Positions 1 through 6,355 of a stretch of 8,322 nt of DNA are shown piece by piece (the first letter of the stretch is position 1; the number at the start of each line of letters is the position of its first letter). The notes beneath the pieces were generated by a model, which was not told the DNA's origin, made no database searches, and saw only the letters and a program-made list of their open reading frames with translations. A program made the position numbers and the translations under genes. Source of the DNA: JAQVSH01 sp964349835 (lineage in GTDB: Bacteria; Bacteroidota; Bacteroidia; Bacteroidales; UBA4181); NCBI GenBank assembly GCA_964349835.1, contig CAYGID010000093.1, positions 1 through 8,322 of the forward strand, read 5' to 3'.

Positions 1-557
1 CTTCGGCACCTCGCGGGGTGCCTCAGATTGAAGTTACCTTCGACATAGATGCCAACGGGATTCTCAATGTTTCGGCTCGCGACAAAGGAACCGGTAAGCA
101 GCAGAGTATCCGCATCGAAGCCTCTTCGGGTCTGACAGATGCCGAAATCGAAAGAATGAAGAAGGAGGCCGAGGCCAACGCCGAATCCGACCGTCAGGTA
201 AAGGAAAAAATCGACAAACTGAACGGTGCCGACAGTCTGATTTTTCAAACCGACAAACAGTTGAAGGAGTTAGGCGATAAACTTCCCGCCGATAAGAAGG
301 GTCCCATCGAAGCAGCGCTGGCCAAACTGAAAGAGGCTCACAAAGCACAGGATCTGGCCGCCATCGACCAGTCGACCGAAGAGCTGAACAAGGCCTTTCA
401 TGCTGCCTCCGAAGAGATGTACAAAGCCAGTCAGGCCTCAGGTGCCGACGCAGGTGCAGGCTCGCAACAGTCGCAACCCGGCTCGGGCAGCAACGCCGGA
501 AACCAGAGCAGCGACAACGGCTCAGTAACCGACGTCGATTTCGAAGAAGTAAAGTAA
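1..557 (+). CDS. dnaK: Molecular chaperone DnaK (Hsp70), C-terminal part only
   Basis: The gene is truncated at its 5' end by the window edge. The first complete codon is at position 3, and 184 residues are visible. They begin SAPRGVPQIEVTFDIDANG, the end of the Hsp70 substrate-binding beta-sandwich, which closely matches the equivalent stretch of E. coli DnaK. The helical lid follows (ASSGLTDAEIERMKKEAEANAE, then GDKLPADKKG). Next comes a Gly/Ser/Gln-rich disordered tail, ending in the conserved DVDFEEVK motif that binds co-chaperones and unfolded clients. DnaK is the cytoplasmic ATP-dependent folding chaperone that works with DnaJ and GrpE. The ATPase domain lies outside the window. A GTG at 18 falls inside the conserved domain and is not a start. 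The gene ends in TAA and is followed 24 bp later by a long hairpin. I see no sign of damage. Identity is secure. Confidence 0.97.
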   Translation, partial: SAPRGVPQIEVTFDIDANGILNVSARDKGTGKQQSIRIEASSGLTDAEIERMKKEAEANAESDRQVKEKIDKLNGADSLIFQTDKQLKELGDKLPADKKGPIEAALAKLKEAHKAQDLAAIDQSTEELNKAFHAASEEMYKASQASGADAGAGSQQSQPGSGSNAGNQSSDNGSVTDVDFEEVK

Positions 558-581
558 AGTCGCTTAAAACCAATACTCCGC

Positions 582-628
582 AATAGTAAAACCGCAGTAA
601 ATCACATGATTACTGCGGTTTTACTATT
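582..628. terminator. Bidirectional terminator between dnaK and the convergent operon
   Basis: A perfect 19-bp inverted repeat (arms 582-600 and 610-628) has a 9-nt loop. Its GC-rich core (ACCGCAGTAA/TTACTGCGGT) is flanked by A-rich and T-rich outer parts, so either strand would give a hairpin followed by a U-rich stretch. It lies 24 bp after the dnaK stop and 1 bp beyond the minus-strand stop codon (630-632). That position suits a shared intrinsic terminator for two converging transcripts. Confidence 0.85.
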
Positions 629-629
629 T

Positions 630-1727
630 CTATAAAGCAAGAATTCGACTCCAAATTCTTTGGTTGTTATACAGTTTACTCATCAAATAATCAGCCAAAT
701 TAAAACCATCACCACCTTCGTTATAAAACCTCGGCTTATCTACGTTATCGCCATCGCCAACCGACCAACTGATAACAAGAAGTTGTATTTGATTCGCGGG
801 TGAAGGGTCGATTAATGCAGGATTTGGTTTGACCAGCACTTCGCTATCCTCACTATTCCCGTCGCGAACCAGTCCCGATGCATTGTGATACCTTTCCATG
901 GCCGATGCACCTCCATAACAGGCTTGTTTAGATCGCTCCTCTGTAGATAAAGCGGAGAGCTCATTCTTTAGCGATGTAACCATGTCGGGCATACCAGATC
1001 CATTCCCTGCGTTGTTCGCGTCTGTCGCGAAATCATCTAAATGCTGCTTAAACTCTTTGGCCGCCTCTTTGTCGATTTTCAGCAACTCTTGGTACGCCCG
1101 CTCCATTTCACGGAGTGCTGCCTGGTTATCGGCATTGATATTTTGGGGAGCCTTCTTTTCTTCATTGGCTATAAGCGCCCTCAGGTATTCCTCCTGAGAA
1201 ACAGGAATAAAGAGCGGATCACTTTTTTTACACACGATTGTTACCTCCCCACGATCATTCTGGTAAATAGGGTATCCATTAAAATCGGCTCTCTTTTTCG
1301 GACAAAGAAAAATGCCATCCACTACGGGCGACCCAAACATTTGAAACGGGCTGTTCACAAAAATTCTAAGATTGGGCCCGGACTCCGAAGCAAACCTGAC
1401 GCCATCTTCGAACAGATAGGGTAGAAAATATATTTCAAGCGCGTTATCAGAACCATAACATGCCACTTTCAAGCCCTGAGGGGGCGTAATCGAATCCCAA
1501 CTGCAAATGATGGAACAGACTTCATCAAACCATGGCTGATGAGTGCCGGATATCTTCCTTTCGACCTCCCCTTTAGTAAAGGGCATAAATAAACGCCCGT
1601 CAACCTCCACCTTTTTGTCTGAAAAGGGAGCCCGTTGCTGAGCCATACAGCACGTCGACAGCGCAACAATGAAACAAAGCAGACAAAAAGCGATTCTACT
1701 GATTGTTCTTTCACCTCTTTTGGCCAT
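630..1727 (-). CDS. Exported protein of unknown function, third gene of the minus-strand operon
   Basis: This 365-aa protein is not one I recognise. It starts with a Sec-type signal peptide: basic MAKRGER, a hydrophobic stretch around residues 12-28, then a likely signal peptidase I site before QQ (AQ at 29-30). A lipobox reading of C26/C27 is possible but poor. The exported part has many cysteines (71, 75, 90, 142, 166, 270), compatible with disulfides. A charged helical segment lies at about residues 180-270 and contains YQELLKIDKEAAKEFK (212-227), which recurs in the upstream neighbour. The C-terminal part has hydrophobic strands (IQLLVISWSV, 314-323) and ends LYNNQRIWSRILAL. There is no catalytic motif and no transmembrane segment after the signal. 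It starts 25 bp downstream of the preceding stop, so co-transcription is likely. It ends next to the shared terminator. A periplasmic or surface location is inferred from the signal peptide only. Confidence 0.8.
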   Translation of the reverse strand: MAKRGERTISRIAFCLLCFIVALSTCCMAQQRAPFSDKKVEVDGRLFMPFTKGEVERKISGTHQPWFDEVCSIICSWDSITPPQGLKVACYGSDNALEIYFLPYLFEDGVRFASESGPNLRIFVNSPFQMFGSPVVDGIFLCPKKRADFNGYPIYQNDRGEVTIVCKKSDPLFIPVSQEEYLRALIANEEKKAPQNINADNQAALREMERAYQELLKIDKEAAKEFKQHLDDFATDANNAGNGSGMPDMVTSLKNELSALSTEERSKQACYGGASAMERYHNASGLVRDGNSEDSEVLVKPNPALIDPSPANQIQLLVISWSVGDGDNVDKPRFYNEGGDGFNLADYLMSKLYNNQRIWSRILAL

Positions 1728-1752
1728 ACCGTAAGTTTTGAATTATGAGGCC

Positions 1753-2823
1753 TTACTCGCTCTTCCGAACCTGATTGCCCCAGAGCAGAAGTTTTCCTTG
1801 GTACGTTGCCGTTTCCGCACCAAATTCCGAATCGGAGAAGAAAGAGCCTGTAAAAGGAGATTCATAGTTGCCCGAAGGCTTAATCAGGAAATTGATCAAT
1901 TTCATGGCATCGATGTGTGGAAGCTTTTCGAAATACGCCCTTTCGAATTGAGTCTCGAACGCAGATCTCTTTTCCGCATCTGCCTCCGAAAAACTCATTT
2001 TCCTACTAGCCGCGTCCTCATCTGCCCCGAAAAATGAACCGCAAGTTACAGATATGGGCAAAAAGTCGGCTCCATCAGATGATTCGGCCATTAATTGAGC
2101 CCCTTTTTTGAACTCTTCGGCCAGTGCTTTATCAATCTTCAGTAATTCATTATAGGTTTTGTCCACATCAGCTTGTGACGATTTTAAATCGAGGTGATCT
2201 AATGAGGCCGCACCACTTGAGTTGACCTTAACATTTCGTACCGGATGATACTGTGAATCAGAGATCCCTTTGATAAATAGTCGGAATTGCAGTTGATTCA
2301 AACCCACTTTCAGCTCTTTACTGAAATCAGGAATCGAAAAGAAAACCTCCATGAACGGATAAATTTCGCCGGTAGCATTGATTTCCGACGACACGCCATC
2401 TTCCTGAGACACAAAATGCACATCGGCCTGCATCCAATTTTCATCCGATCGGATGCCGCCTTGCGCAATGTCGATTAATCCTCCGCCACACGGATATCCA
2501 CACGACGCGATAACCGGATTCTCCACATAGCCGACAAAATCGAGAGGCTTTGCTATAAAAGATCTCAGGTCATTGAGGTTAAAGGATAACTGCACAGGCG
2601 ATTTTATCCGGTAAGTCGCGTTTTGTTTGTTTCCATTTTTATAGTCGACCGAATGAGTGAAAGTAAGTTCCAACTCTCCTTTTATGACATAATCATAGCC
2701 TGATACCCCGTGGATAGTTTCGCTATTGATTTGTGCACCTGCAGAGTTGGTGAGGAGTACAAACAGGCAAACAAGTGTATAAAAACTAGGTAATTTCATC
2801 ATTTTCAATATTCGGATGTTCAT
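1753..2823 (-). CDS. Exported protein of unknown function, second gene of the minus-strand operon
   Basis: This 356-aa protein has no family I can name. The N-terminus is a signal peptide, with a hydrophobic core around residues 12-26 and a probable cleavage in SAGA|QINSE (after residue 30). ATG codons at 2823, 2802 and 2799 are all usable. The last gives MKLPSFYTLVCLF, a very typical start, but the first leaves only 5 bp after the upstream stop codon. Residues about 40-200 look beta-rich (alternating strands such as GELELTFTHSVDY and EVFFSIPDF) and include a Cys pair in CGYPCGGG (108-115). Residues 215-245 are helical and contain YNELLKIDKALAEEFKK (224-240), close to a segment of the downstream protein. 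The C-terminal region is mixed and has one more Cys (261). Its tight packing in the operon suggests it acts with its neighbours in the envelope. That is inference from context. Confidence 0.8.
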   Translation of the reverse strand: MNIRILKMMKLPSFYTLVCLFVLLTNSAGAQINSETIHGVSGYDYVIKGELELTFTHSVDYKNGNKQNATYRIKSPVQLSFNLNDLRSFIAKPLDFVGYVENPVIASCGYPCGGGLIDIAQGGIRSDENWMQADVHFVSQEDGVSSEINATGEIYPFMEVFFSIPDFSKELKVGLNQLQFRLFIKGISDSQYHPVRNVKVNSSGAASLDHLDLKSSQADVDKTYNELLKIDKALAEEFKKGAQLMAESSDGADFLPISVTCGSFFGADEDAASRKMSFSEADAEKRSAFETQFERAYFEKLPHIDAMKLINFLIKPSGNYESPFTGSFFSDSEFGAETATYQGKLLLWGNQVRKSE

Positions 2824-2828
2824 TCAAT

Positions 2829-3821
2829 TTACTGTTCAAACTTCCCGACCCAATACCTGTAAGCCCCCGACAACACATCGGCATACTCATCGACTGCAGA
2901 ATAGGCGCTCAAATCGTCAGAAGTGACTACACCCACCTGCTGCAAACGCACCATTTCGTTTTGCACGTTTGCAAGCTTTCTGTAATCGGGTAAAAGTGCT
3001 TTGAGCGTGGTGAGATACTGAGTAATGGCATCAACTTGTAAAGGCGACATCTTTTCGCAATGCCGGATCTTCAGCGCATAAATCTCTTTTTCGGCCACCT
3101 TCGATCTGGCAATCTCGGCCGGAGTGCAAATTCCCGAACAGAGCTGATTTTCGAGCGGCCGCATCTGTTCATCCAGCTTGAGCTGTTCGATAGAATCCTG
3201 ATATTCTACATTTTGAAAAATCTTACCCACTCTTGTCATGCGCTCCGTAATGCGAGCGCCTAAACTCTTTTGTTGGTTGGCAAGCGCCAAAAGACGGGCG
3301 TTGGCTGCTTGGTTTTGGGCAATCCCGGCACCACCTTGTTGCGACTGACTCATCATCGTAGCGGCATACTCCTTTGCCCACTTTTCCTGATCGGCATCAC
3401 TCATCTCTCCGAGTTTTTCCAAATCATCGAGCGAAAGGTTATACTGTTCACCAACGATTTTTTCGGCCGCCTTACGCCCTTGCGAAGCAGTACCGCCACC
3501 CCGTTGTAGCCGGGCTACTTCATTTGGGCTTAATCCCGATTTACGAATGGCATCAGATATGATCCTGCTTTCGGACGCTTCGGCCCGAGTCTGTTCCTCC
3601 GCCTGAATGCGGCTGATAACCTCTTTGAGCGATGCCTGCACCTGAAAAATCTGATTCGTAAAGCGGATCATCGCGGCGGTATCGGACGAACAGGCAATAG
3701 CCGGAACTGCCGGTAATTGACTCAAAAAAGCTTCGGGAGAGGTTTGTGCCTTTAAAGTACCCGCGAAGAAGAGCACGCTGATTATCCAAACTGAAAATCG
3801 GCTGGTTTTCATAATCCACAT
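2829..3821 (-). CDS. Exported helical protein of unknown function, first gene of the minus-strand operon
   Basis: This is a 330-aa protein. ATG codons at 3821 and 3812 are both possible. The second gives MKTSRFSVWIISVLFFAG, a textbook signal peptide start, with cleavage near LKAQ|TSPEAF (residue 26). The mature protein is predominantly helical and rich in Ala, Gln, Glu and Lys. A probable coiled coil runs over about 55-95, a Gly-rich linker covers 108-115, and a helical pair at about 128-157 carries the acidic motif LGEMSDADQEKWAKEY. Four cysteines remain in the mature part: C44, the CSGIC pair at 228 and 232, and C255 in a RHCEKMSP segment. These could form disulfides in the periplasm. There is no enzymatic motif. 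It heads an operon: the next gene starts 5 bp after its TAA. Similar helical 'QYxLSxxDLEKLGxMSDA' proteins are, to my memory, found as hypotheticals in Bacteroidetes genomes, but I cannot give a family name. Confidence 0.82.
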   Translation of the reverse strand: MWIMKTSRFSVWIISVLFFAGTLKAQTSPEAFLSQLPAVPAIACSSDTAAMIRFTNQIFQVQASLKEVISRIQAEEQTRAEASESRIISDAIRKSGLSPNEVARLQRGGGTASQGRKAAEKIVGEQYNLSLDDLEKLGEMSDADQEKWAKEYAATMMSQSQQGGAGIAQNQAANARLLALANQQKSLGARITERMTRVGKIFQNVEYQDSIEQLKLDEQMRPLENQLCSGICTPAEIARSKVAEKEIYALKIRHCEKMSPLQVDAITQYLTTLKALLPDYRKLANVQNEMVRLQQVGVVTSDDLSAYSAVDEYADVLSGAYRYWVGKFEQ

Positions 3822-3872
3822 CTTAGGTTAGTAATTATTATCAGTGGGATGTAATGATACGGCTGCCCCGAC

Positions 3873-3901
3873 GCAACGTAAAGTGAATATAGGCAGCCAA
3901 A
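3873..3901 (-). promoter_or_regulatory. Weak candidate promoter for the minus-strand operon
   Basis: Read on the minus strand, TTTG (3901-3898) is followed after 17 bp by TACGTTGC (3880-3873). That resembles the Bacteroidetes pattern TTTG-N19-21-TAnnTTTG with one T missing in the -7 element. It would start transcription about 45 nt before the ATG at 3821. No exact TAnnTTTG occurs on this strand in the spacer, so this is the best of weak options. Confidence 0.3.
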
Positions 3902-3982
3902 CAGAGATATGATTGTAAAAAAGCGACAGCTTAACCAACCGGGAGGTAACCTTGCAAAAGGATCATTTATAATAGTGATGGT

Positions 3983-3991
3983 TGTGGATAA
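3983..3991 (-). promoter_or_regulatory. Perfect DnaA-box 9-mer
   Basis: TGTGGATAA on the + strand is the exact complement of the consensus DnaA box TTATCCACA. It sits in the divergent intergenic region, 7 bp upstream of the -7 element of the kinase promoter, where a bound protein could affect transcription. One 9-mer match can arise by chance, roughly once per 130 kb counting both strands. Binding is therefore only a possibility. Confidence 0.35.
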
Positions 3992-3998
3992 CTTACAT

Positions 3999-4006
3999 TA
4001 CCTTTG
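3999..4006 (+). promoter_or_regulatory. Bacteroidetes -7 promoter element upstream of the histidine kinase
   Basis: TACCTTTG matches the Bacteroidetes primary sigma factor -7 consensus TAnnTTTG exactly. The expected -33 TTTG is not well placed: the nearest TTG (3982-3984) leaves only a 14-bp gap. Transcription would begin around 4013, giving a leader of about 90 nt before the ATG at 4105. Confidence 0.5.
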
Positions 4007-4104
4007 TAGAAGATTGAACGCAGAAATCCGGGCCTTATCGATTAGAGATGAGAGAGATTCTGTTTGCGCAACTAACTACGATGTGGCCTTAAACCAGCAG
4101 TTAT

Positions 4105-5268
4105 ATGGAGAGCGAAATAATTGTATTAAGGGAGAGGATAAGTCAACTTGAAAACGAGAATTTTCTTCTTAAACAACAGCAAATAGAAATTACTGAGGCT
4201 AAAGAATTATATCTAAAAATTTTCGAAGACTTTCCCGCTCTCATCTGGCGCTCACGTTTAGATAAGTTGTGCGACTATTTCAACAAAACCTGGCTCGAGT
4301 TCACAGGCAGATCCATGGAGCAGGAATTTGGAAACGGATGGGCAGAAGGAGTCCATCCCGATGACTTCGATTTTTGTGTGCAAACTTATGTTGCAGCGTT
4401 CGATAAAAGGGAGTCGTTTTTAATGGAATATCGCATGAAAAATGCGCTGGGCGAATATCGTTGGATTAGAGATTTCGGACGGCCATTCTACGATGTCGAC
4501 AACACCTTCCTGGGCTATATCGGTTCGTGTTACGATATCACCGAAATCAAGGACAATGAACTTCGCCTCACAGAGTTAAATATCACAAAAGACAAGTTCT
4601 TCTCTATCATTGCGCACGATTTGAAGAGTCCCTTCAATGCCATTCTCGGATTTAGTGAACATCTGTTAACAGAGGTAGAAGAAAAGAGGTATGATAAAGT
4701 AGCGGAATATGCCCAAATCATTCTTCAATCCTCGAACCGGGCGATGGATTTGCTTTCGAATCTGATGCAATGGGCCCTGTCGCAATCGGGCCGACTCGGC
4801 TTCCATCCGGAGCCTTTCGACATGGTGAACCTGATTCGCGAGTTGACCCTTTCGATGCATGATAATGCAGCATTGAAGTCGATTATAATCGAAAACCGGT
4901 TGCCGTCCAACGCCCTTGTATATGCCGATAAAGCCATGGTTAGCACCATATTGCGAAACCTGGCTTCGAACGCAATGAAGTTTACCCGGCCGGGGGGTCA
5001 GATTATGATTTCGCTGGCGAACTCTCAGAACGAATGTATCGTATCTGTTCAGGATAATGGGGTAGGAATCCAAAAAGAACGAATCAACACACTATTTAAC
5101 TTGCATGAGAGTTGCTCAACACCAGGCACACTCAAAGAAAAAGGAACCGGATTAGGCCTGATTCTCTGTAAGGAGTTTGTTGAGAAAAACGGGGGAAGCA
5201 TCAGGGTAGAAAGTACCGAAGGCGTGGGATCGACTTTTTCCTTTTCTCTACCCCTTGCAAAGGCTTAG
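4105..5268 (+). CDS. PAS domain-containing sensor histidine kinase, soluble and orphan
   Basis: This 387-aa protein has a short N-terminal coiled coil (about 4-33). A PAS domain with its PAC end follows (about 34-150, including FEDFPALIWRS, GVHPDDF and GYIGSCYDITEIKDNE). The HisKA dimerisation domain has its H-box at FFSIIAHDLKSPF, with H171 the predicted phosphorylated residue. The HATPase domain shows the N-box (ILRNLASNAMKFT, N285 and N289), the G1 box DNGVG (317-321) and the G2 box GTGLGL (347-352). All catalytic motifs are intact. There is no signal peptide or membrane segment, so it should sense a cytoplasmic signal through PAS. An in-frame stop at 4090-4092 makes 4105 the first possible ATG. 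No response regulator lies within the window, so its partner is unknown. The next gene downstream is an AraC-type regulator that has no receiver domain. Family assignment is secure; the signal is not known. Confidence 0.95.
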   Translation: MESEIIVLRERISQLENENFLLKQQQIEITEAKELYLKIFEDFPALIWRSRLDKLCDYFNKTWLEFTGRSMEQEFGNGWAEGVHPDDFDFCVQTYVAAFDKRESFLMEYRMKNALGEYRWIRDFGRPFYDVDNTFLGYIGSCYDITEIKDNELRLTELNITKDKFFSIIAHDLKSPFNAILGFSEHLLTEVEEKRYDKVAEYAQIILQSSNRAMDLLSNLMQWALSQSGRLGFHPEPFDMVNLIRELTLSMHDNAALKSIIIENRLPSNALVYADKAMVSTILRNLASNAMKFTRPGGQIMISLANSQNECIVSVQDNGVGIQKERINTLFNLHESCSTPGTLKEKGTGLGLILCKEFVEKNGGSIRVESTEGVGSTFSFSLPLAKA

Positions 5269-5374
5269 TGACCTGCACTTAACCTGTCGGAAATAGTCTG
5301 ATCCAGACACTACCTTTTGTATCCCGAAGAATATGGCAGGCTGAATTTATGTATTGATACGGCCGAAAAAATCC

Positions 5375-5403
5375 TTGTTATTTCAAAAAAAGTACTATCT
5401 TCG
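5375..5403 (+). promoter_or_regulatory. Candidate promoter of the AraC-family gene
   Basis: TTG (5375-5377) is separated by 18 bp from TATCTTCG (5396-5403), a one-mismatch version of the Bacteroidetes -7 consensus TAnnTTTG. The start site would be near 5410, about 58 nt before the ATG at 5468. This also argues against any protein start upstream of 5403. Confidence 0.55.
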
Positions 5404-5405
5404 TA

Positions 5406-5448
5406 CATATACGAGAAAAAATCACAAAGATCTCATATACTGTGATTT
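5406..5448 (+). repeat. Direct repeat plus inverted repeat in the AraC gene leader, possible operator
   Basis: CATATAC occurs twice, at 5406-5412 and 5434-5440, 28 bp start to start. An 8-bp inverted repeat, AAATCACA (5419-5426) and TGTGATTT (5441-5448), overlaps the same stretch. They lie between the predicted transcription start and the start codon. Either could be a binding site, for example for autoregulation, which is common among AraC proteins, or could fold in the mRNA. Some such repeats are expected by chance in AT-rich DNA. Confidence 0.3.
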
Positions 5449-5467
5449 ACAAAGTTATACATGCGTT

Positions 5468-6268
5468 ATGGGAATAGAGGTCAGCTATTATGAGGCCGGA
5501 GCCCGACTCGACTGGCTGGTAAGACAGTTCGAAATTCTCAACTGTAATTCGGATGCCGATTTTGCCGATAAGTTTATTCCCCGTTTCGATATCGCACTGG
5601 TTTTCCACTTTGGAACCCCTCCATTGATGTTACAACCGGTAAAGGCCCCACTCCCCCCCTACTTTCTCGCTCCGATTATTACCAGGTCGAGCCTGATGCG
5701 GATAAACAAAAGCAACAATACCTTCGTTGTCACCTGTAAACCCACTGTGTTTTCGAGGATACTTCATCTCGATTTGTCGCCCGAGCCACACCTCTATATC
5801 CCTCTGCCACACGAACCTTTTTTTTCGTTGTGGAAAAATTTGCAGAGCGCATCATCGGCCGAAGAGAGAATTTCCTGTTTTTCGCACTTTATTGACACCA
5901 TACACCCCGCGCCGTACCAGCCCGATGCAATCGACGCCATCTACGAAAAAATCATAGCCTCGGCTGCTTCCGATCAGCTTTCACACCTGCTCGAAGGATT
6001 TTCGTTTGGCGCAAGGACACTTCAACGACAATTCCAAAAAAGATTGGGAATTACCCCCAAGAAGCTGATGCGCATTGTAAGAATCAACCATATTTGGGAG
6101 CGGATACAAAACAAGCCGGAGATCGATTACCAAGATCTTATTTTCGAGGGCAACTACTTTGATCAAACCCACTTTATTAAAGACTTTAAAGCCATTACAG
6201 GCGAAACGCCCGATGCCTTTTTTAAACGCGACCTGTCGTACGTAAAAATGCTTTCGGGAAAGCAATAG
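5468..6268 (+). CDS. AraC-family transcriptional regulator
   Basis: This 266-aa protein has a two-helix-turn-helix AraC/XylS DNA-binding domain at its C-terminus. The first HTH is in GARTLQRQFQKRLGITPKKL (181-200). The second contains the family signature around FEGNYFDQTHFIKDFKAITG (226-245), followed by ETPDAFFK. The N-terminal 170 residues are a ligand-sensing or regulatory domain. The stretch FIPRFDIALVFHFGTPP (37-52) resembles the 'PDGxxELxFxxG' segment of DUF6597-type AraC regulators. There is no receiver domain and no membrane segment. I chose the ATG at 5468. A TTG at 5354 would extend the frame by 38 residues, but that extension overlaps the candidate promoter and reads as non-protein sequence. 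The gene has its own terminator, so it is probably a single-gene unit. Its targets are unknown; the flanking kinase and OmpA-like genes are the obvious candidates by position. Confidence 0.93.
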   Translation: MGIEVSYYEAGARLDWLVRQFEILNCNSDADFADKFIPRFDIALVFHFGTPPLMLQPVKAPLPPYFLAPIITRSSLMRINKSNNTFVVTCKPTVFSRILHLDLSPEPHLYIPLPHEPFFSLWKNLQSASSAEERISCFSHFIDTIHPAPYQPDAIDAIYEKIIASAASDQLSHLLEGFSFGARTLQRQFQKRLGITPKKLMRIVRINHIWERIQNKPEIDYQDLIFEGNYFDQTHFIKDFKAITGETPDAFFKRDLSYVKMLSGKQ

Positions 6269-6272
6269 CCCT

Positions 6273-6292
6273 AGAACCGATGTCGGTTTTTT
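6273..6292 (+). terminator. Rho-independent terminator of the AraC-family gene
   Basis: A short hairpin pairs AGAACCG (6273-6279) with CGGTTTT (6284-6290), with one G-U pair and the 4-nt loop ATGT. It merges into a run of six T (6287-6292). It starts 4 bp after the TAG stop, so little read-through into the OmpA-like gene is expected. Confidence 0.75.
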
Positions 6293-6321
6293 ACTATCAA
6301 GTCTCAATAGAAGAGCCTTTA

Positions 6322-6347
6322 TTTGATTAGGTATAATCTAATATCTG
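6322..6347 (+). promoter_or_regulatory. Possible promoter and operator of the OmpA-like gene
   Basis: TTTG (6322-6325) could serve as a -33 element, with TATCTG (6342-6347) as a poor -7 element 16 bp later. If right, the mRNA would be almost leaderless at the ATG at 6356. Between them lies the palindrome ATTAG-GTATAAT-CTAAT (6326-6342), placed where an operator would act. The preceding terminator means a promoter is needed somewhere in 6293-6355. Confidence 0.3.
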
Positions 6348-6355
6348 GCGACCCT

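Noticed and set aside
64..573. 169-aa open frame antisense to dnaK
   Set aside because: It lies wholly opposite a well-conserved dnaK frame, is rich in Arg, Cys and Ser as expected of a shadow frame, and crosses into the terminator side.
1041..1424. 127-aa open frame on the + strand inside the minus-strand operon
   Set aside because: It overlaps a coherent exported-protein gene on the other strand; the translation has no signal peptide, domain or promoter.
3909..4151. 80-aa open frame in the divergent spacer running into the kinase gene
   Set aside because: It overlaps the kinase start out of frame, covers the candidate promoter, and its translation resembles nothing I know.
5296..5308. GTCTG-ATC-CAGAC palindrome after the kinase gene as a terminator
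   Set aside because: The stem is only 5 bp with a 3-nt loop and has no adjacent T run; too weak to call.
5354..5467. N-terminal extension of the AraC protein from a TTG
   Set aside because: The stretch contains the candidate promoter, and the added residues (rich in Lys, Tyr and Leu) do not look like part of the family's N-terminal domain.
6323..6355. Upstream TTG start for the OmpA-like protein
   Set aside because: It would place 11 extra residues ahead of a normal signal peptide that begins at ATG 6356.
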